From Punica granatum (taxonomy: Eukaryota; Streptophyta; Magnoliopsida; Myrtales; Lythraceae): 64,000 nucleotides of DNA. A program made the translations under genes and the position numbers. Below, one piece after another: positions 1 to 11,955 of this stretch. The stretch is from NCBI RefSeq assembly GCF_007655135.1, contig NC_045131.1:22242001-22306000 (forward strand), in the 5' to 3' direction. Below the pieces are notes generated by a model. It was given only the letters and a program-made list of their open reading frames with translations, did not search any database and was not told the origin of the DNA. The stretch's first letter is position 1, and each line of letters opens with the position of its first letter.

Positions 1-443
1 CTCTTTTAAAGGTTGATTTAATCAATATCTGAATAGTACTGATATGAATCCATCCTATCTTAGCTCTATCTGATTCCTTCATCTTCTTTATCCTTTCGTT
101 AACCTGATCAGAATTGACTAATGTAAGGCATCTATCTCCTTTAGCTTCTCTTAGCTTAATCGGAAATTCTTCAACAGTTTTTCCTAAGTATAAAATATTC
201 TTCCTAGATCTGGGAATGAAGTTGAATAAACCTCCCCCTGCTTTTTGTTTGATACCGAATCCTTCTTTCAAAGTAATTACTCCATGTCTTTCTTCTTCAG
301 ATATCTTAGCATCTTCAATCAAAACATCAGTAGAATACTCGCCTCTATCGTCTCTAAGGGATATAACAGAATATAAATCATCCATGATTACTAACCTTGA
401 TGTTGTTCTTCGAGAAAGAACTTGTTGTTCAGTCTTTGCTTGA
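1..443 (-). mobile_element. Endogenous caulimovirid-like movement-protein fragment
   Basis: One minus-strand frame is open from about 443 to the left window edge. Its product resembles the 30K-type cell-to-cell movement protein region at the start of plant pararetrovirus (Caulimoviridae, petuvirus/florendovirus-like) polyproteins. The resemblance is a basic start rich in Arg/Ser/Thr, a central Gly/Phe stretch, and a later Gly-Trp-Ile-His segment followed by an amphipathic Ile-rich stretch. Such proteins enlarge plasmodesmata for virus movement; in a plant genome they mark integrated viral copies. The fragment is cut by the window edge, so protease, reverse transcriptase and RNase H could lie to the left. 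No in-frame stop is seen in the visible part. A Ty3-like polyprotein is the alternative. The call rests on family resemblance recognised by eye. Confidence 0.6.
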
Positions 444-928
444 ATGCTTGAATTCAACACAGAATGAAAGAGAATGATAAGTTTCCTGAAATACCTCAAA
501 TATTATTGATGATTAATAAACAAAATATACATAAGCTGAGAATGAATCTCAGAGATAGAATAAAAACTAGAATACTAGTGGAGAAGATCTCCTCAACATA
601 CTACGCCTCCAGGGGATACCGGTCCCTGCCTACGCCTTACCTCGGCTGGCGGCTTTGGACGATCAACCCAAGCGATAGATATGTGATTTGATACTTACTC
701 CCCTAAGACCGACGGGGATATGACCCTTATATAGGCGGGCCTGACGCATCTCAACCCTTCGTAAGGAACGGCTGAGATTCAGATCTAAAACAAAAAGTTA
801 ATGGCCGACAAAAGCATCGTCCACTAACGAAAATAATGGATGACAGCCCACATGGTGTCAGAGCCATAAAGCAAAAGGACACGACGCGTCTGGCCAAGTG
901 GCCTTGAAGGTGTAGTGATATGTGTTGG
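444..928. other. Leader/upstream region of the pararetroviral fragment
   Basis: No convincing coding sequence. It holds the leader of the minus-strand fragment, its TATA box, and a plus-strand PBS-like string TGGTGTCAGAGCC at 853-865. The string differs by one base from the initiator tRNA-Met site used by plant LTR retrotransposons and caulimovirids, but it points away from the fragment. Confidence 0.4.
726..733 (-). promoter_or_regulatory. TATA box of the putative pararetroviral promoter
   Basis: The minus strand reads TATATAAG at 733 to 726, about 290 bases upstream of the movement-protein-like frame. A TGACGCA motif (as-1-like) lies at 741-747. Position and orientation fit a pararetroviral transcript promoter with a leader running to the frame near 443. 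The motifs are visible; the promoter role is inferred. Confidence 0.4.
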
Positions 929-1116
929 CTAATTGATATGTGTGTTTGTTCCTACTGCCTCAGTGTTGAAAGTGTTGTTTCTTACTACCTTAATGCTGAA
1001 AGTGTTGTTTCCTATTGCCTGAGTGCTAGAAATGGTGTTTGCTGATTGATATTTGTGTTTTCTGCTGTAAAAAGTGTTGTTTGTTCCTACTGTCTCTGCT
1101 GATGTGTGTTTTCTGC
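929..1116. repeat. Degenerate short tandem repeat
   Basis: About four imperfect copies of a 40-55 base unit built on GTGTTGTTTGTTCCTACTGCC and a following GTGCTGAAA-type core. It directly precedes the LINE remnant. Translation gives only artefactual Asn/Thr-rich repeats, so I do not call a gene. Confidence 0.5.
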
Positions 1117-1128
1117 TGTACAAGTTAG

Positions 1129-1625
1129 TCTGGTTTCACCCACGAGTGCCAAGGCATTCCTTTATAGTTTGGCTTGCTATTCATAAAAAGCTCGCAACTA
1201 AGGACAAAATGGCTTAATGATTCCATTGCATTGATGAATCTTGTGTTTTCTGCAAGGTCGAGAAGGAGACAAGGGATCACATGTTTTTTACCCGTCCTTT
1301 CACTAAGAGATTGTGGGAGAGGGTGTTGAATGCAGCTGGACAACATGGAGAATTGCCTTGTAGGACTAGAGATTTGAAGTTGAATGGGTTATTGTTAAAT
1401 TCAAGAGGAAGAGTACTCTTGTAGTTATCCTTAGAATTGCCTTGTAGGACTATGTGTATTGCATCTAGAATGTTAGGAATGATTTCATTCACTTGGAGGT
1501 TGTGCCTACAATAGAAGGAATTTGGAATGTTATTAGACTGACAGTACAAGGCAAATTGATGAGGGCTCTGCAAGTGATACTGCAGGTACAGACAGAACAC
1601 CAGAAGAGGCAACTGGAAGCTTGAG
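1129..1625 (+). pseudogene. LINE reverse-transcriptase C-terminal (zf-RVT) remnant
   Basis: The plus strand from 1129 encodes a recognisable zf-RVT domain, the zinc-binding module at the end of plant L1-type LINE ORF2 proteins. It starts VWFHPRVPRHSFIVWLA and continues with LATKDKM, then CVFCKVEKETRDHMFF and TKRLWERVL. Two adjacent stops (near 1218-1223) interrupt it after the first third. A further stop lies near 1422, and frame-shifted C-terminal pieces continue to about 1625. The ordered Cys/His pattern C-x2-C-x7-H is intact. No reverse transcriptase or endonuclease is visible upstream, so this is a truncated, dead 3' piece. The family call is secure; exact ends are approximate. Confidence 0.75.
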
Positions 1626-1887
1626 AGTTTGATTTTTATCTTATTCTGGAACAAAGGTTGTATTGGTAGTTGGTTTAATTTGGGTTTAAGGTCTTCATGT
1701 TTTGATGAGCCTTGAACCCATGAGGTTTTTTCTTTGTTAAACTCTTTTAAAGCAGATGCTTCAAGTTCATTAAGATTAATAAAGTGCAAAGCTAATTATG
1801 AGCTAAAAAAAGTAATTTTTAATATTGTTTATAATAATTATTTAAAAGGCCTAATAATACGTGATTTGACCGTACAGGATATTTTTC

Positions 1888-2115
1888 TTATTGATCATTT
1901 TGGTGTAACATATGTGTTTGTGGAGGTTGTTCTAAGCGGTGTTAATTTTCATTTTGGTGTAACATTTTTTTTTTTCTTGGAGGTTGTGGATAAGATGGTT
2001 ATTTTTCATTATGGTATAAAGTATGTTTTATGTGGAGGTTTTTTAAGTAGAGTTATTTATCATTATGGCATAAAATAAATTTTATGTAAGGTTATTTTAA
2101 GTAGGGTTAATTTTA
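1888..2115. repeat. AT-rich degenerate tandem repeat, unit about 58 bases
   Basis: About four diverged copies of a unit containing CATTTTGGTGTAACAT followed by GTGGAGGTT and AAGTAGGGTTA. Copy-to-copy divergence is high. The long plus-strand reading frame across it is a by-product of the repeat. Confidence 0.55.
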
Positions 2116-2756
2116 GTTTCGTTGCAGGTTTTTTCGTAAGATTTTAAAAAATAATTTTCATAATTTTATTTAATAATTGAAATATTGTTATTAAATGGCT
2201 ATTCTTTGTTAATTATTTAATTAGTAATTAAATTGTAATGTACGGTAATTCTTTATTGTGAGAGAATATGTTTTTATTAAGAAATTTTTTTATTAATTCT
2301 TTAGATAATTATGCTTATTAAATTATTAAAATAATTAATTTTATTAATAAGTACAATTTTCATTAATATAATTAAAATAATTAATTTTTAAAAATTATTC
2401 ACTTTTAAATTATTTAAAATGTTTATTTTTATTAATTATAAAAATTATCATTAAAGTTATCTATTTATCCTATAAAATTCTATTAGATTTAGCATAAATG
2501 GCATTTTTGTCTTTTTATTCTATTTCTATTCTTTTCATTCCTTATTCAAGCCAATCAAACATCAGAATTATAATTTTCAGTTTGTTATTCCTTCAAACCA
2601 AATCAAAAAAATCATCAGAATTTCTATTTTATTCTTTATCTATTCAATTTCAGCGAATCAAACGTAGCCTTAAAGATATCTCTAATCTATTGGGAAACAA
2701 AAACAGCCGGGAAATAAAATAAGCTCGACAATGTATTTCACTATTCATACTAGAGT
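2116..2756. other. AT-rich spacer with a possible MITE end
   Basis: Strongly AT-rich and non-coding. From about 2490 to 2672 it resembles the interior of a MITE ending AATCAAACGTAGCC (GTTTGATT-type terminus), but I could not pair two ends. It stops at the left edge of segmental duplication copy A. Confidence 0.4.
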
Positions 2757-3870
2757 TCGGGAATCTATTATCTGCAACAATCAGATTCTTGTCTTCTTCA
2801 GCCATCTAATCCTTTTTTCACGTGCTCTTAGAAAATATGATAACCCAACCGCTATCTGTTATTTCTAATTTCAGCAGAGCAAAGTTTCTTTGTTGTTTTT
2901 TTTTTTTTTGGGTAAGATAATTGGCTGGGCATTGGTACCGTCATTGAATTCTGCGAGGAGTAGTTGTCTCCCATCCATTTATCCCGAGGAGAGGTGTAAG
3001 CTGTGCAATCGGATATGGTACATGGTGTCCGTTGGGAACTTCAAATCTGCTGGCCATTTGGTCTTACTGTGAAAGCTTCCTAAGGCCGTTCTCGGAATTG
3101 GAATAGGTTTGTTACCTCAAATTGTGACATAAAATGATTTGGTTGGCGTATTCTTCGGTGATCTTAAGTTGATTATCTTCTATGGTCAGGGCTCAACTGT
3201 TTAAATGGTGGATTTTAAATAATTTTTACTTACGAGAGTATTTTCTGTCAAAGTGAAGAGAATCAAGCTCCTGTTTTTCATGTTTTATTACTAAATCGAT
3301 ATGGAAAGCTGGTAAAGCTAATTCTTTGAGTCGATCAGTATCGGAACTCATTCATTAATCACAAAAAACGGAACATAGATGGACATTAATTTACATCCCC
3401 AAGTACATGAATGAGTAACGTGCTACAGCTTCCCCTTGCGAACATTATCAATTCTGCGCCTTTTGCATTCATACTGATGGGCTCTGAGCCCAGTGACCCA
3501 AATCAAGGCCCAGAAGCTGAGCCCGCAAGCCCTAAGCCCGCGATTTCTCCAGGTACTCTTCACGGGCAAGTTTGCTCAAATTATGGATGTTATTTACTTC
3601 CCTATTTAGTCGAGGGAAATCTGATGAATATCTCTAAAATATATTAAATTCTTAATATCTCTTAATATCCTCGGAAAATACCTCTTAATATCCTCCCCTC
3701 CCTAGACTGAATCTGACTTAAGTATCGGAAGGGACGCTCTACGTCCGTCCCTTCCTACAGGCTTGGCGTGGAGCATTGTTCGTGTTATTGAGATCTTGAA
3801 GACCAACAAGACATGGAGCTCAAATCCAGACTCCATCACATACATTTGTGTCAAATCTGTAGCAAAAAAT
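2757..3870 (+). pseudogene. Orphan 3' end of a TIR-LRR gene plus downstream sequence
   Basis: The first bases match the last exon and 3' flank of the TIR-LRR locus at 35813-36500. In A nothing resembling LRR or TIR lies to the left, so only the tail of that gene was carried along. A lacks about 60 bases present in B (35922-35985). The remaining sequence to 3870 has no recognisable gene; short frames here are not supported. Confidence 0.6.
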
Positions 3871-3875
3871 CCTAG

Positions 3876-4243
3876 TTAGTTAATGATGACTGTTACACTC
3901 CCCGAACCCATCCCAGAACCACGTTTAAGAGGATAACGACTGAGACCAATAATGATGACCGAAGTTTTTCCTCCAATTGAGCTGTAGTTTTCGGTGTTGG
4001 CAGTTTCACGCTGCGAGAAGGCCAGGAATATTTCGTCTACTAGAGACTTGAATTTCTCGATGAATTCCATAATCCTTTCCTTCACAATGTCCAGAGTCCA
4101 CCACAAATTGTCTGAACCTAAGTCTGGTTCTGCTGATACGTCCTTGGAGATCCTGGGCCTTGCGTTTTCTGTTGTACAAGCTAAAGGAGGCAATGACAGC
4201 TAATGAAAAGGAATACAAACTTAATAATTGCGTTTGTTAGCAT
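3876..4243 (-). pseudogene. Small secreted-protein gene, frameshifted (copy A)
   Basis: The minus strand has ATG at 4243 followed by a hydrophobic signal-peptide-like stretch (MLTNAIIKFVF, then SCHCLL). A one-base deletion relative to copy B then causes an early stop (near 4186-4188). In the adjacent frame the rest is open to 3876: a segment DNLWWTLDIVKERIMEF, a Glu/Lys-rich helix, and a Gly/Ser-rich end. Without the shift the product would be about 120 residues, exported and cysteine-poor. I do not recognise the family. Copy B keeps the frame but lacks the ATG and the C-terminus, so both copies look broken. Confidence 0.45.
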
Positions 4244-4628
4244 TCTTTCTCGGTTTAGATCTAACTTCATAATAGTCCCAGTGTTGAGAATATTTTTAAT
4301 CAAACTGTTCGCAGACAATGGCAACGCTTCTTCCCTGATCTGCAACTATTCTTCGCTCATCATGTACTTTGTAAGCAGGTTTTGAATTCACGGAGCTGCA
4401 GAGAGCGACTCCTGGAACTTTTGGACCAACTCATTATTCCAAATAGCTTTCCAAGGAGCTCCACTTAAAGAGATTACCAATCTCTACACCGGGAGTAAAA
4501 GAGGCTTTGTAAGGAATGCCTATAAGGAGTGGTAAATGCGAATCCTACGAGCGACTTCTGGAGCTTTCAGAACCGACCCATTGTTCGGAATGCCTGTAAG
4601 GAATGGTAAATGCCAAATCTATTCACAA

Positions 4629-5925
4629 TTATGGCAGAGGCCAGACATTCGAAAAGAGGCCCGAGTATATATAGAAACAGAAGCCTAGCCTCCAATTGCA
4701 AGTTTGGGTACCACTTCTTACCTTAATGGATGGGTCTGTTTGCAGCAAATGAAATGCATGAGTCACCCTCCCGAGTCCTGTGGAAAGGAGTATTTTCTGG
4801 TCACAAAATCCAAGCAATTGCACCCAATTCATCCGTGACCCGCATCAATAAATCCCCTGTAGAAAATTGCGCGTTCATAAAGGAACTATAGTCAGCGAAA
4901 TCGTGTCTAAACTCAAGCTTCATCCTCTTTTGTATTAGTTGATAGCATATGATTTCAATTACTTCTACGTACTCTTTTGGTGTCTTTGGCAAGACAATAG
5001 TGCTCCTCCCCCCATATCTCTTCTCTTTGGTTCCTCTCAGTGTCTTCTGAGAACTGATGACATTACAGAGATGAAATTGTCCAGTCTTCTTGTATAGCTT
5101 TTCAACTCCGCATCCTTCCATATGTAGATATCCCATCCCTTAACAAGTCGAGCATAACTGCAGTGCACATACTACCTTCAGCCACTCAAAAGCGTTGGTT
5201 TAATTCCTCTCAACGCCAGCTCCCCGCACATATATCTCTCCCGAGAGATCCCCTCAATGCAGGCTCACCCTTCTCCACAGCCTTTAAGAACCACGACAAT
5301 GCCTAGGCATGATCACGTCTCAATCCTAACTTGACAGTTACAGAATAACCCAACCTCGTAGAATTTTAAGGCATTTCCTTTCTGCACCCGGTACTCTAAT
5401 ACGTACCTGAACTACCTCGTCCTTCTTGCCCTAGTTACTGGTATTTCCTCAAGGCCTCCTCCTTGTGCTTAGGTCTGTTCTGATACGTAACCAGTGCGAT
5501 CATGGGCCAGTCCTTCAAGATGAAGAAGCAATTTACCAATGTTGCAGCTAACTCTGCATAGAGCTCTGATTCATCAGCTTCATTGCTTATCAGTAGCCTT
5601 TCAAATTGAAGTAAACTGCATAAAAGTTGATAGCCAATCTCTAATATAGCATTACTAAACTCTACTTTGTTTTATAGTTCGGCGAGCAATTTCCTTTAAT
5701 ACCGATCGCATTGACCTTCACGTAAATGTTCTCAACAATAATAAAGATCAATGAGTGCTCAGAAACATAGATCACATTGACCAACACAGGTGGTCGATCT
5801 ATGGGGAGTACAGTGCACTGCTTAACTGTGAGTAATTTTGGCTGTGGAGCTTGCTTCGAGCTATGAAGGATCGATCCCATTGCTAGTTTCCTTCTTGGGA
5901 GCCCAACAATCGTTCTCACTGCCAA
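4629..5925 (-). pseudogene. Unidentified minus-strand gene remnant (copy A)
   Basis: Several coding-like minus-strand blocks lie in order: 5925-5662; 5662-5435 (contains SELYAELAATLVNCFFILKD and ends with a stop); 5136-4801 (contains PKTPKEYVEVIEIICYQL); and 4832-4629. They are conserved in copy B at 38663-37338, in places in a different frame, which suggests exons of a decayed gene. Sequence bias toward sense codons is strongest in the second and third blocks. I do not recognise the protein and cannot connect the blocks with convincing splice sites. It lies downstream of, and in the same direction as, DCC1. Confidence 0.35.
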
Positions 5926-6631
5926 TAATTTCTAGTGCACCCTTGAGGCGACCCTCCAACTCCAATCAATAGCAAAAAAAAGGGGGCCGAGTACAACAAC
6001 CAGTGCCCAACTTCCTCATTTGCACTGAGGTGATAGTACTTCTACTGTTGGCCCCGTCAGAGCTTGCCCATGGCTCCCTGACATGCAAAGCCCCTAACGG
6101 ATAGCAAAGTCCATCACTCTTCGCTATTCGTTAGCCAGTTCTTGAGGCTTCACTGAGCTGTTCGTCTCGATTTCTCTAAACCCCCTTTCCCAGCCTCAGC
6201 TCCTCCACTCATTCAACCACCAGCCCTGTCGTTCAGAAATCCTTGAGGCGGTCCTACCTGACTCAATAAGTCGATGAGGCACCGTTTGTTTCGGGAAAGT
6301 ATTTACAGGAAAGTGCTCATGAATTCCTCATTTTCCTATGTCTGGTAACACAAAATTCTTTGGTCAACAAGAAAATGTTTTTGGTCAACTTACAAAGGCC
6401 TCATAGAAAAAAGTGGTTATGCGTAATTTACAAACTTGGTACTTTCTTTTTCCCCCATCTGAAATACAATGAGATTATAAATTCATTCTTGGCACAATCA
6501 TAAAAAAGAAATGCTGAGGTTAGACTTCAGACTGTGGTCTAACACACTCAACCATTTAACTTTCATGCTCCAAAAGATATCCACGATTCATCCCAAACAG
6601 GCATCACTAGTCGCTAGGCAGGGTTAGAGTT

Positions 6632-8398
6632 TTATCTTGCAGTGAAAACAGGCTCTGCATCAGGGCTCGGCTGAACTCTTCTGGTGTATTTGAGCAGCAA
6701 ACCTTCCAAAGATAGACCCGGAATGCTCAGATCCCTGAAAAATGAAAATTTTAAAATTATATCTAGCAGTAAAACTTCAAAACAAACCATAAAGATCAAA
6801 AATTTCCAAATGACTCCTGTCAACTGTTTGAGTGGTTGAAGGACACAGGCTTGGTGACATGTTCTGGACTCAACACCTATGCCCTTGTTCAATGCAATAT
6901 TGCTCCCCATATGGGCTTGGTGTAGGATCTCCTATTCTAAGCTCGCCAATTTCTAAGGAGTCGCCATCCATTTCTGCTTAATTCTGCTCCCAGTGAATCA
7001 ACAGTTTCTTTTTCAGAGGACGAATTGTCACATTTACACTGTGTCATGCACAGCGGCATGTACATCCATATTAAAATCTTGGTTCAAAACCTTAGTTGCT
7101 GTATGAAGGAGGGCATGTGGAAATTTCTCTTTTGAGCTATGCCATTATGACTAGAGCCCCTCATTAACCACGCATACAATATATCCAGCCAAAGCGGAAT
7201 TTAACCGACACCTGATGTAGGGCTGTAAATCTTTCCAATCCCATCTAGGCCGCTCTCTGAAGAGAATGGAGAATCGCTCAGATGGAGTAGATGGGAGAGA
7301 AGAAACGCTGAATCCTCGAACCCATGTATCAATGCCAAGTTTCTCTGTCAGAACTTCCCCGTCCAACATTTGGAGACTGGCCTCCATCCCAGGAGGAATC
7401 CTCCGACTCCACTCCTCTATGAATTTCTCCATCTTCATCTTCCCCTCCCTCAGGATATTCCTTGCGAAATGCACACAAACCCGTTTCTCATCCAGTTTCC
7501 AGATACACTTGCTCCCATCTTCCTCTGACTTGTCACCATACATGGACAAACAATGGTGAGCAACCTTGCGAGGAAAACCATCTGATTCAAGAACACCCAA
7601 TACTTCATCTTGGTCAAGAGCATTAAGTGGCCAGTCCATCAATACGGAGTTGTGCAAAAGCATCCTCAGGATCATATCCATGTAAGAATCGTCTATTATC
7701 CTCCAATACCCATCAATCTCAACTGCTGAAAGAGCCTGCAGTCCAGATCTCAGTTCTCCATCACTTGCTTGAACCTCATTGACAAGATCATCCCACTTAT
7801 ACAAACCTGTTTTGTCTCTTTCCATCCCTTCCACCTCCATCTCCGATGCCTCCTCAATCCCATAAGGAGCCTGTGAAAGAAGGGACTTGAGCTTGTCAAG
7901 CCTCGGGGCAACTTCAACAATTTCCATACTACCAGATGCGAGTTTGATGACTGTTGCCGCTTCATGGTCACAACCATTTCCCGCACGATCTTGCAACTCT
8001 TTGCCCATCTCTGATTGATTGGATGGAGGCACAAGGCACACAGAATTAGAAGTACCAACAAACTTGATTGCATAAGTCTTGGATTGAGTACAAAGAACTG
8101 CATCTTCATCAGGCTGCCCTCTTAAGAAAACTCTATGAGAGACAGAGAGACAGATCAAAAGAGAAGATCATGAGAATTGATACCGGAATGCACACTGGGA
8201 AGCTGATGCCAGCATAGAGGGATTGTTACCTTACCTTTGGTTTGTGACATCAGGGAGGAGCTTCTCATCAAGCTCAAGAAGAAGTATATCATCATGTGGA
8301 CCATACTTTGTGTGATATGCAATAGATAGTGCAGAGCCTGGATTAAGGTTGAGTACAGATCCTGCTCCTCCTTTAGGGCACATGAGCTGCTGTTCCAT
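6632..8398 (-). CDS. DCC1: Sister chromatid cohesion protein DCC1 (copy A)
   Basis: DCC1 (Dscc1) joins Ctf8 and Ctf18 in an alternative RFC clamp loader that loads PCNA and supports sister-chromatid cohesion in the nucleus. Three coding exons fit on the minus strand: 8398-8235, 8132-7212 and 6734-6632, with GT-AG introns and matching phases (1188 bases, 395 residues, near the usual plant length). Recognisable blocks are LNLNPGSALSIAYHTKYGPH and LLELDEKLLPDV in exon 1, then RGQPDEDAVLCTQSKTYAIK in exon 2. Later come the winged-helix region around WKLDEKRVCVHFARNIL and the conserved C-terminus GLSLEGLLLKYTRR. I chose the ATG at 8398; the frame upstream opens only with TTG. No stops or shifts. 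About 10 residues differ from copy B by my count. Confidence 0.9.
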
Positions 8399-9640
8399 TT
8401 CCTTTAGTTCCTCTCTGTCCAGCCAGTCTAACAACCAAGTCAAGTTCTATCTCGTTATAATCTGCTTACAGTCATGACAGCAAGACAACATGGGTTTAGG
8501 CCACCGCACAATGTTGAGGATTATAACTCCATTTTTCAAAGTTAAGAAAATGTTAAAAAAGAAAAACTGACAGACAAAATTACATTAGAGATATAATAAC
8601 ACATATTAGAAGTACGAAAATAGTATGTCTTATTAACGGAAACCACAAAAAATAGTAAACAAGAAATCAGAAAACAACGGAGCTCAACTGCAATGTATTA
8701 TAATCTCAATCATAGAGTTGGTAGCATAAGCGACGCTCAGATTAAGAAATGCATAAGCAGTATATCTTTCTTGGTTTAGGTGACATGACTATGGAAGCCT
8801 TGAACCGATGTTCTCGACAAGCTTTTGAACACCTGTCTCAAAAAAAACTCACGGATTCAACTGATTGCAGTAATCAAAAGGGTACTCCCACAGAAAATTC
8901 CTCATGGCCAACATCTACTGTGGGAAATGACAACTCCACAGCATAATCGACTGCTCACACTTGAGTTTCCACACAAAGTTTGTGGAGGCCCGATAGACTA
9001 AACATGTAACTCCGACTCATAATGCGACACTGAACACGGGAATTATCGACAGAACATACTCGAGTCAATAATAGATTCTTAAAAGCAAGCTTGTCCACAG
9101 ATCTTAAGGAGCTATGATATCGCTCTCTCTCTATTAGAATCCACAACTGTAGCAAGCTCTTGTCAAATTAGACAAGAGATATGACCAAAGGCATTATCGC
9201 TAACCTTGCATTTCAACAAGCCAGAAGCATTGGGGGGCTCTAATGATTGATGAGCATAAACCAGTAAAATCATAGACAGTTTAAGCAACCATAGAAAGTG
9301 ATGTATCAGAGCAATCAATTGAAAAGACAGGACTACCCAACGGCAGCAGAGACGCAACAAATGTCGTGGTTCTTACCCACGAGTCTGACGAGAGAGGGGA
9401 GGGCTATCTCGGCTCCTCCGGCGAGGTGGGTCTACGCCCAGGGAGGCGACCGAAGCGGAAAGAACTCGGAGAAGGCGAGGTGGTGGAGATGGTGAGGAGG
9501 AGAAGAGAAGCAGCTAGTACCCCCGTGCCCTGCGTTGGAGCAGAAGTGGAGCAGAGACAGAGACAGAGGGGTTTCTTCTCTTTTCCAACAAGATTAGTCT
9601 TATGGGCGCGCGCGCACCCTAAAATTTTTTGGCGCCCAAA
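8399..9640 (-). promoter_or_regulatory. DCC1 5' UTR, leader intron and promoter side (copy A)
   Basis: Upstream of the DCC1 ATG there is a 3' splice site (GTAAGCAG, exon from 8461). At 9377/9376 a good donor (G|GTAAGA) follows a GC-rich, Ser/Pro-type stretch at about 9380-9600. This fits a non-coding first exon and a leader intron of about 0.9 kb. The same arrangement is conserved in copy B (41131-42360). Frames read from the GC-rich exon are not conserved as protein, so I treat it as UTR. Inference from splice motifs only. Confidence 0.45.
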
Positions 9641-11420
9641 ATGATTTTGCAATTTACCAATTGCCCCACACACACAAAATAAAATTTGACCCTTGTATTC
9701 AACTTTTGATCTCAGTTGGGGGGACCTCGTGCCCCCACACGGTGGAAACAACATCCGCAAAATCGAAATGTAAAATTAAATCACATCATAAACTCTCTAT
9801 AGAGTTAAAACTAAGGCTCCGTAAATTAAAACATAATCTCATTTTTGAAAATGTTTAGTTATTGAATATTCTTTCAGATTCAAGCTCTCTTGTCTTAATA
9901 TAATAGCAAGATTCAGTTGTTTTTACTTCGATTGGATTACAAATGACAATATATTACTTCAATTTTTTACTTAAAAAAAGCGAAATTCTTATATCGTCAC
10001 TAAGTAGAATCACATTTCTATGCGAATTTATCAATATTAAAGTCTTTATAACAAGTTGACTCCATAGAGAGAGTAAAAATATTATTGTGTTTGGTAACGA
10101 AGTAGAGTTTGATTTAGTTTGATTTCACGGGATAAAAATAAAAGTAAATGAAAAAATTTATTATTAAAATTGAAGAAAAAAATTTAAAAAAAAGTAATGA
10201 TTGTGTTGTTGAATGGAAGGAAGAGTAATAAATAGTTTGGAGAATTTAATATTAAAAAATTAATTGTAATAATATATAAGAAAATTATATAAGAGAATTT
10301 TTTATTAAATTGAAAAAAAGATAAAAAAAAGTAATGATTATATTATTGAATTGAGAGGAAAATAAATTGAAGTTAAATTAAATTTAATTCTATTCCAAAC
10401 GGAGCAACCGTAACATTCTAAGTGTTAGAATAGAGATTTTGATAACAATGATCAGGTAACCTCACAGAGGCGGTGTTGCCTGAGACGAGGCCAAACGCTT
10501 AATTAAAAATAAAGGCCATAGTTTTGCTAAAATTAAGGTTGAATTTGACGAATCGGTGCTGAAATTAAATTTTTCGCATTTAATTGAGTTTAGCTTTTTG
10601 GTAAACACAAAAAATTGTTTTGACTTGATAGACTAAAGTTAAAAAAAAAGCACTTAATGATTAAGTAAGTTGGGATCTACTTAATCACTAGTATTCTATC
10701 CCGTGCATACCATGAGTCCATTATCATATACCTATAATATTTCCTTCTCTCAATAATACATATTGTAAAAAGTTAGTTCTATTTCCACCCCTTGTATTAC
10801 TAATTCACTCCATTTGTTATTCATCTTATAAAAATGCCCCCAATACCATATTAATTACTCTTAAATCACTCACTCTTCTATCTTTATTTATTGATCCATG
10901 CTCACAATTTATTCCATGTGAATATTTTTCTTCTCTTTAATCTAAATATCCACTACTAAAAAAATATTTTAATAACAGTATTTACTCCTTTAATCCTTTA
11001 AAAATCTTGAAGTCAAAAGAAAAAGAACCAAAACTCCGTATTCAAATAAAATTATTTTCATGAGAAATAAAATTAATATCACCTAAATTAATAAAAAATA
11101 TATTAAAGACTTTCAAAGTTTATATGAATTGTGAATTTTTTATTTTATTGACGATTATGTTTCTTTTTTAAGTGCATACAAGTAACTGGCTTCTATTTTT
11201 TCAAATAAAAGATCTACGCAGTTGTATACATATAATCATAACTTTCAATTTTTTTCATTTATTTAGATCATAATCTTTTAAGTTATAATATATAAATCTA
11301 ATAATATTCATGAAGTTTGTAATTATAAAAATCAGTGCACTTTAAATTAGATATACTATAGGTAAAATTAATATTGCATATGCCACCCCCTTTGGAAAGC
11401 AAGTAATATAATGGACAAAA
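9641..11420. other. AT-rich spacer within copy A
   Basis: No gene recognised. It matches 42370-44324 of copy B. Copy A is the empty site for the Tourist-like MITE at 42588-42864, and it retains about 100 bases near 10922-11020 that are deleted in B. Confidence 0.6.
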
Positions 11421-11955
11421 TGACGCAACGAGTTCGGATCGATTTGCCCGCCTAAAACACGTTTAGGCTTGAAAGGAATTAAACGAGCTAAATCGCTCGA
11501 GAAAGAAGTCTGAAATGACTTGAGATTATCTCTTCTTCATTGCTTGAATTCGGATCCTCAACCATTATATAGAAGAGCTTACAACTTACAAAATAAGACA
11601 ATTTTCAACTCAAAATCCCCTATAAATGCTACCAACTAGCCCCAACTAACATTATGATTGCAAAAATACTATACATGATAACTACTAAATATTATTGACT
11701 AAACCACTTTTTCCTTCTTCTCCCAATACAGCTAGTTATCCACCCACCATCTTTTATTCTTTCAGACCAAACGAGCCTCAGGTCGGGGGGGCTTCACGGG
11801 CTTGGGCTTCCATTCAGATAGAACTCGGGCCATGTTCTTTGATTTAATTTGCATGGGTTTGGGCCTTGATCAACCTTCACCAATAAATTAATTGAGATAA
11901 GCTTCGCGTCATTCTCCTTCACTTGAGAGAAAGCTCGACCTCGAGCTTGTAATCT

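Noticed and set aside
114..443. Plus-strand reading frame of 109 codons
   Set aside because: It is the antisense shadow of the movement-protein-like frame.
8399..8443. Extended DCC1 start using TTG at 8443
   Set aside because: TTG is not a credible plant start here; the ATG at 8398 matches the family N-terminus.
9366..9760. Pro/Ser-rich frames on both strands upstream of DCC1
   Set aside because: Not conserved in frame between copies; fits a GC-rich 5' UTR exon.
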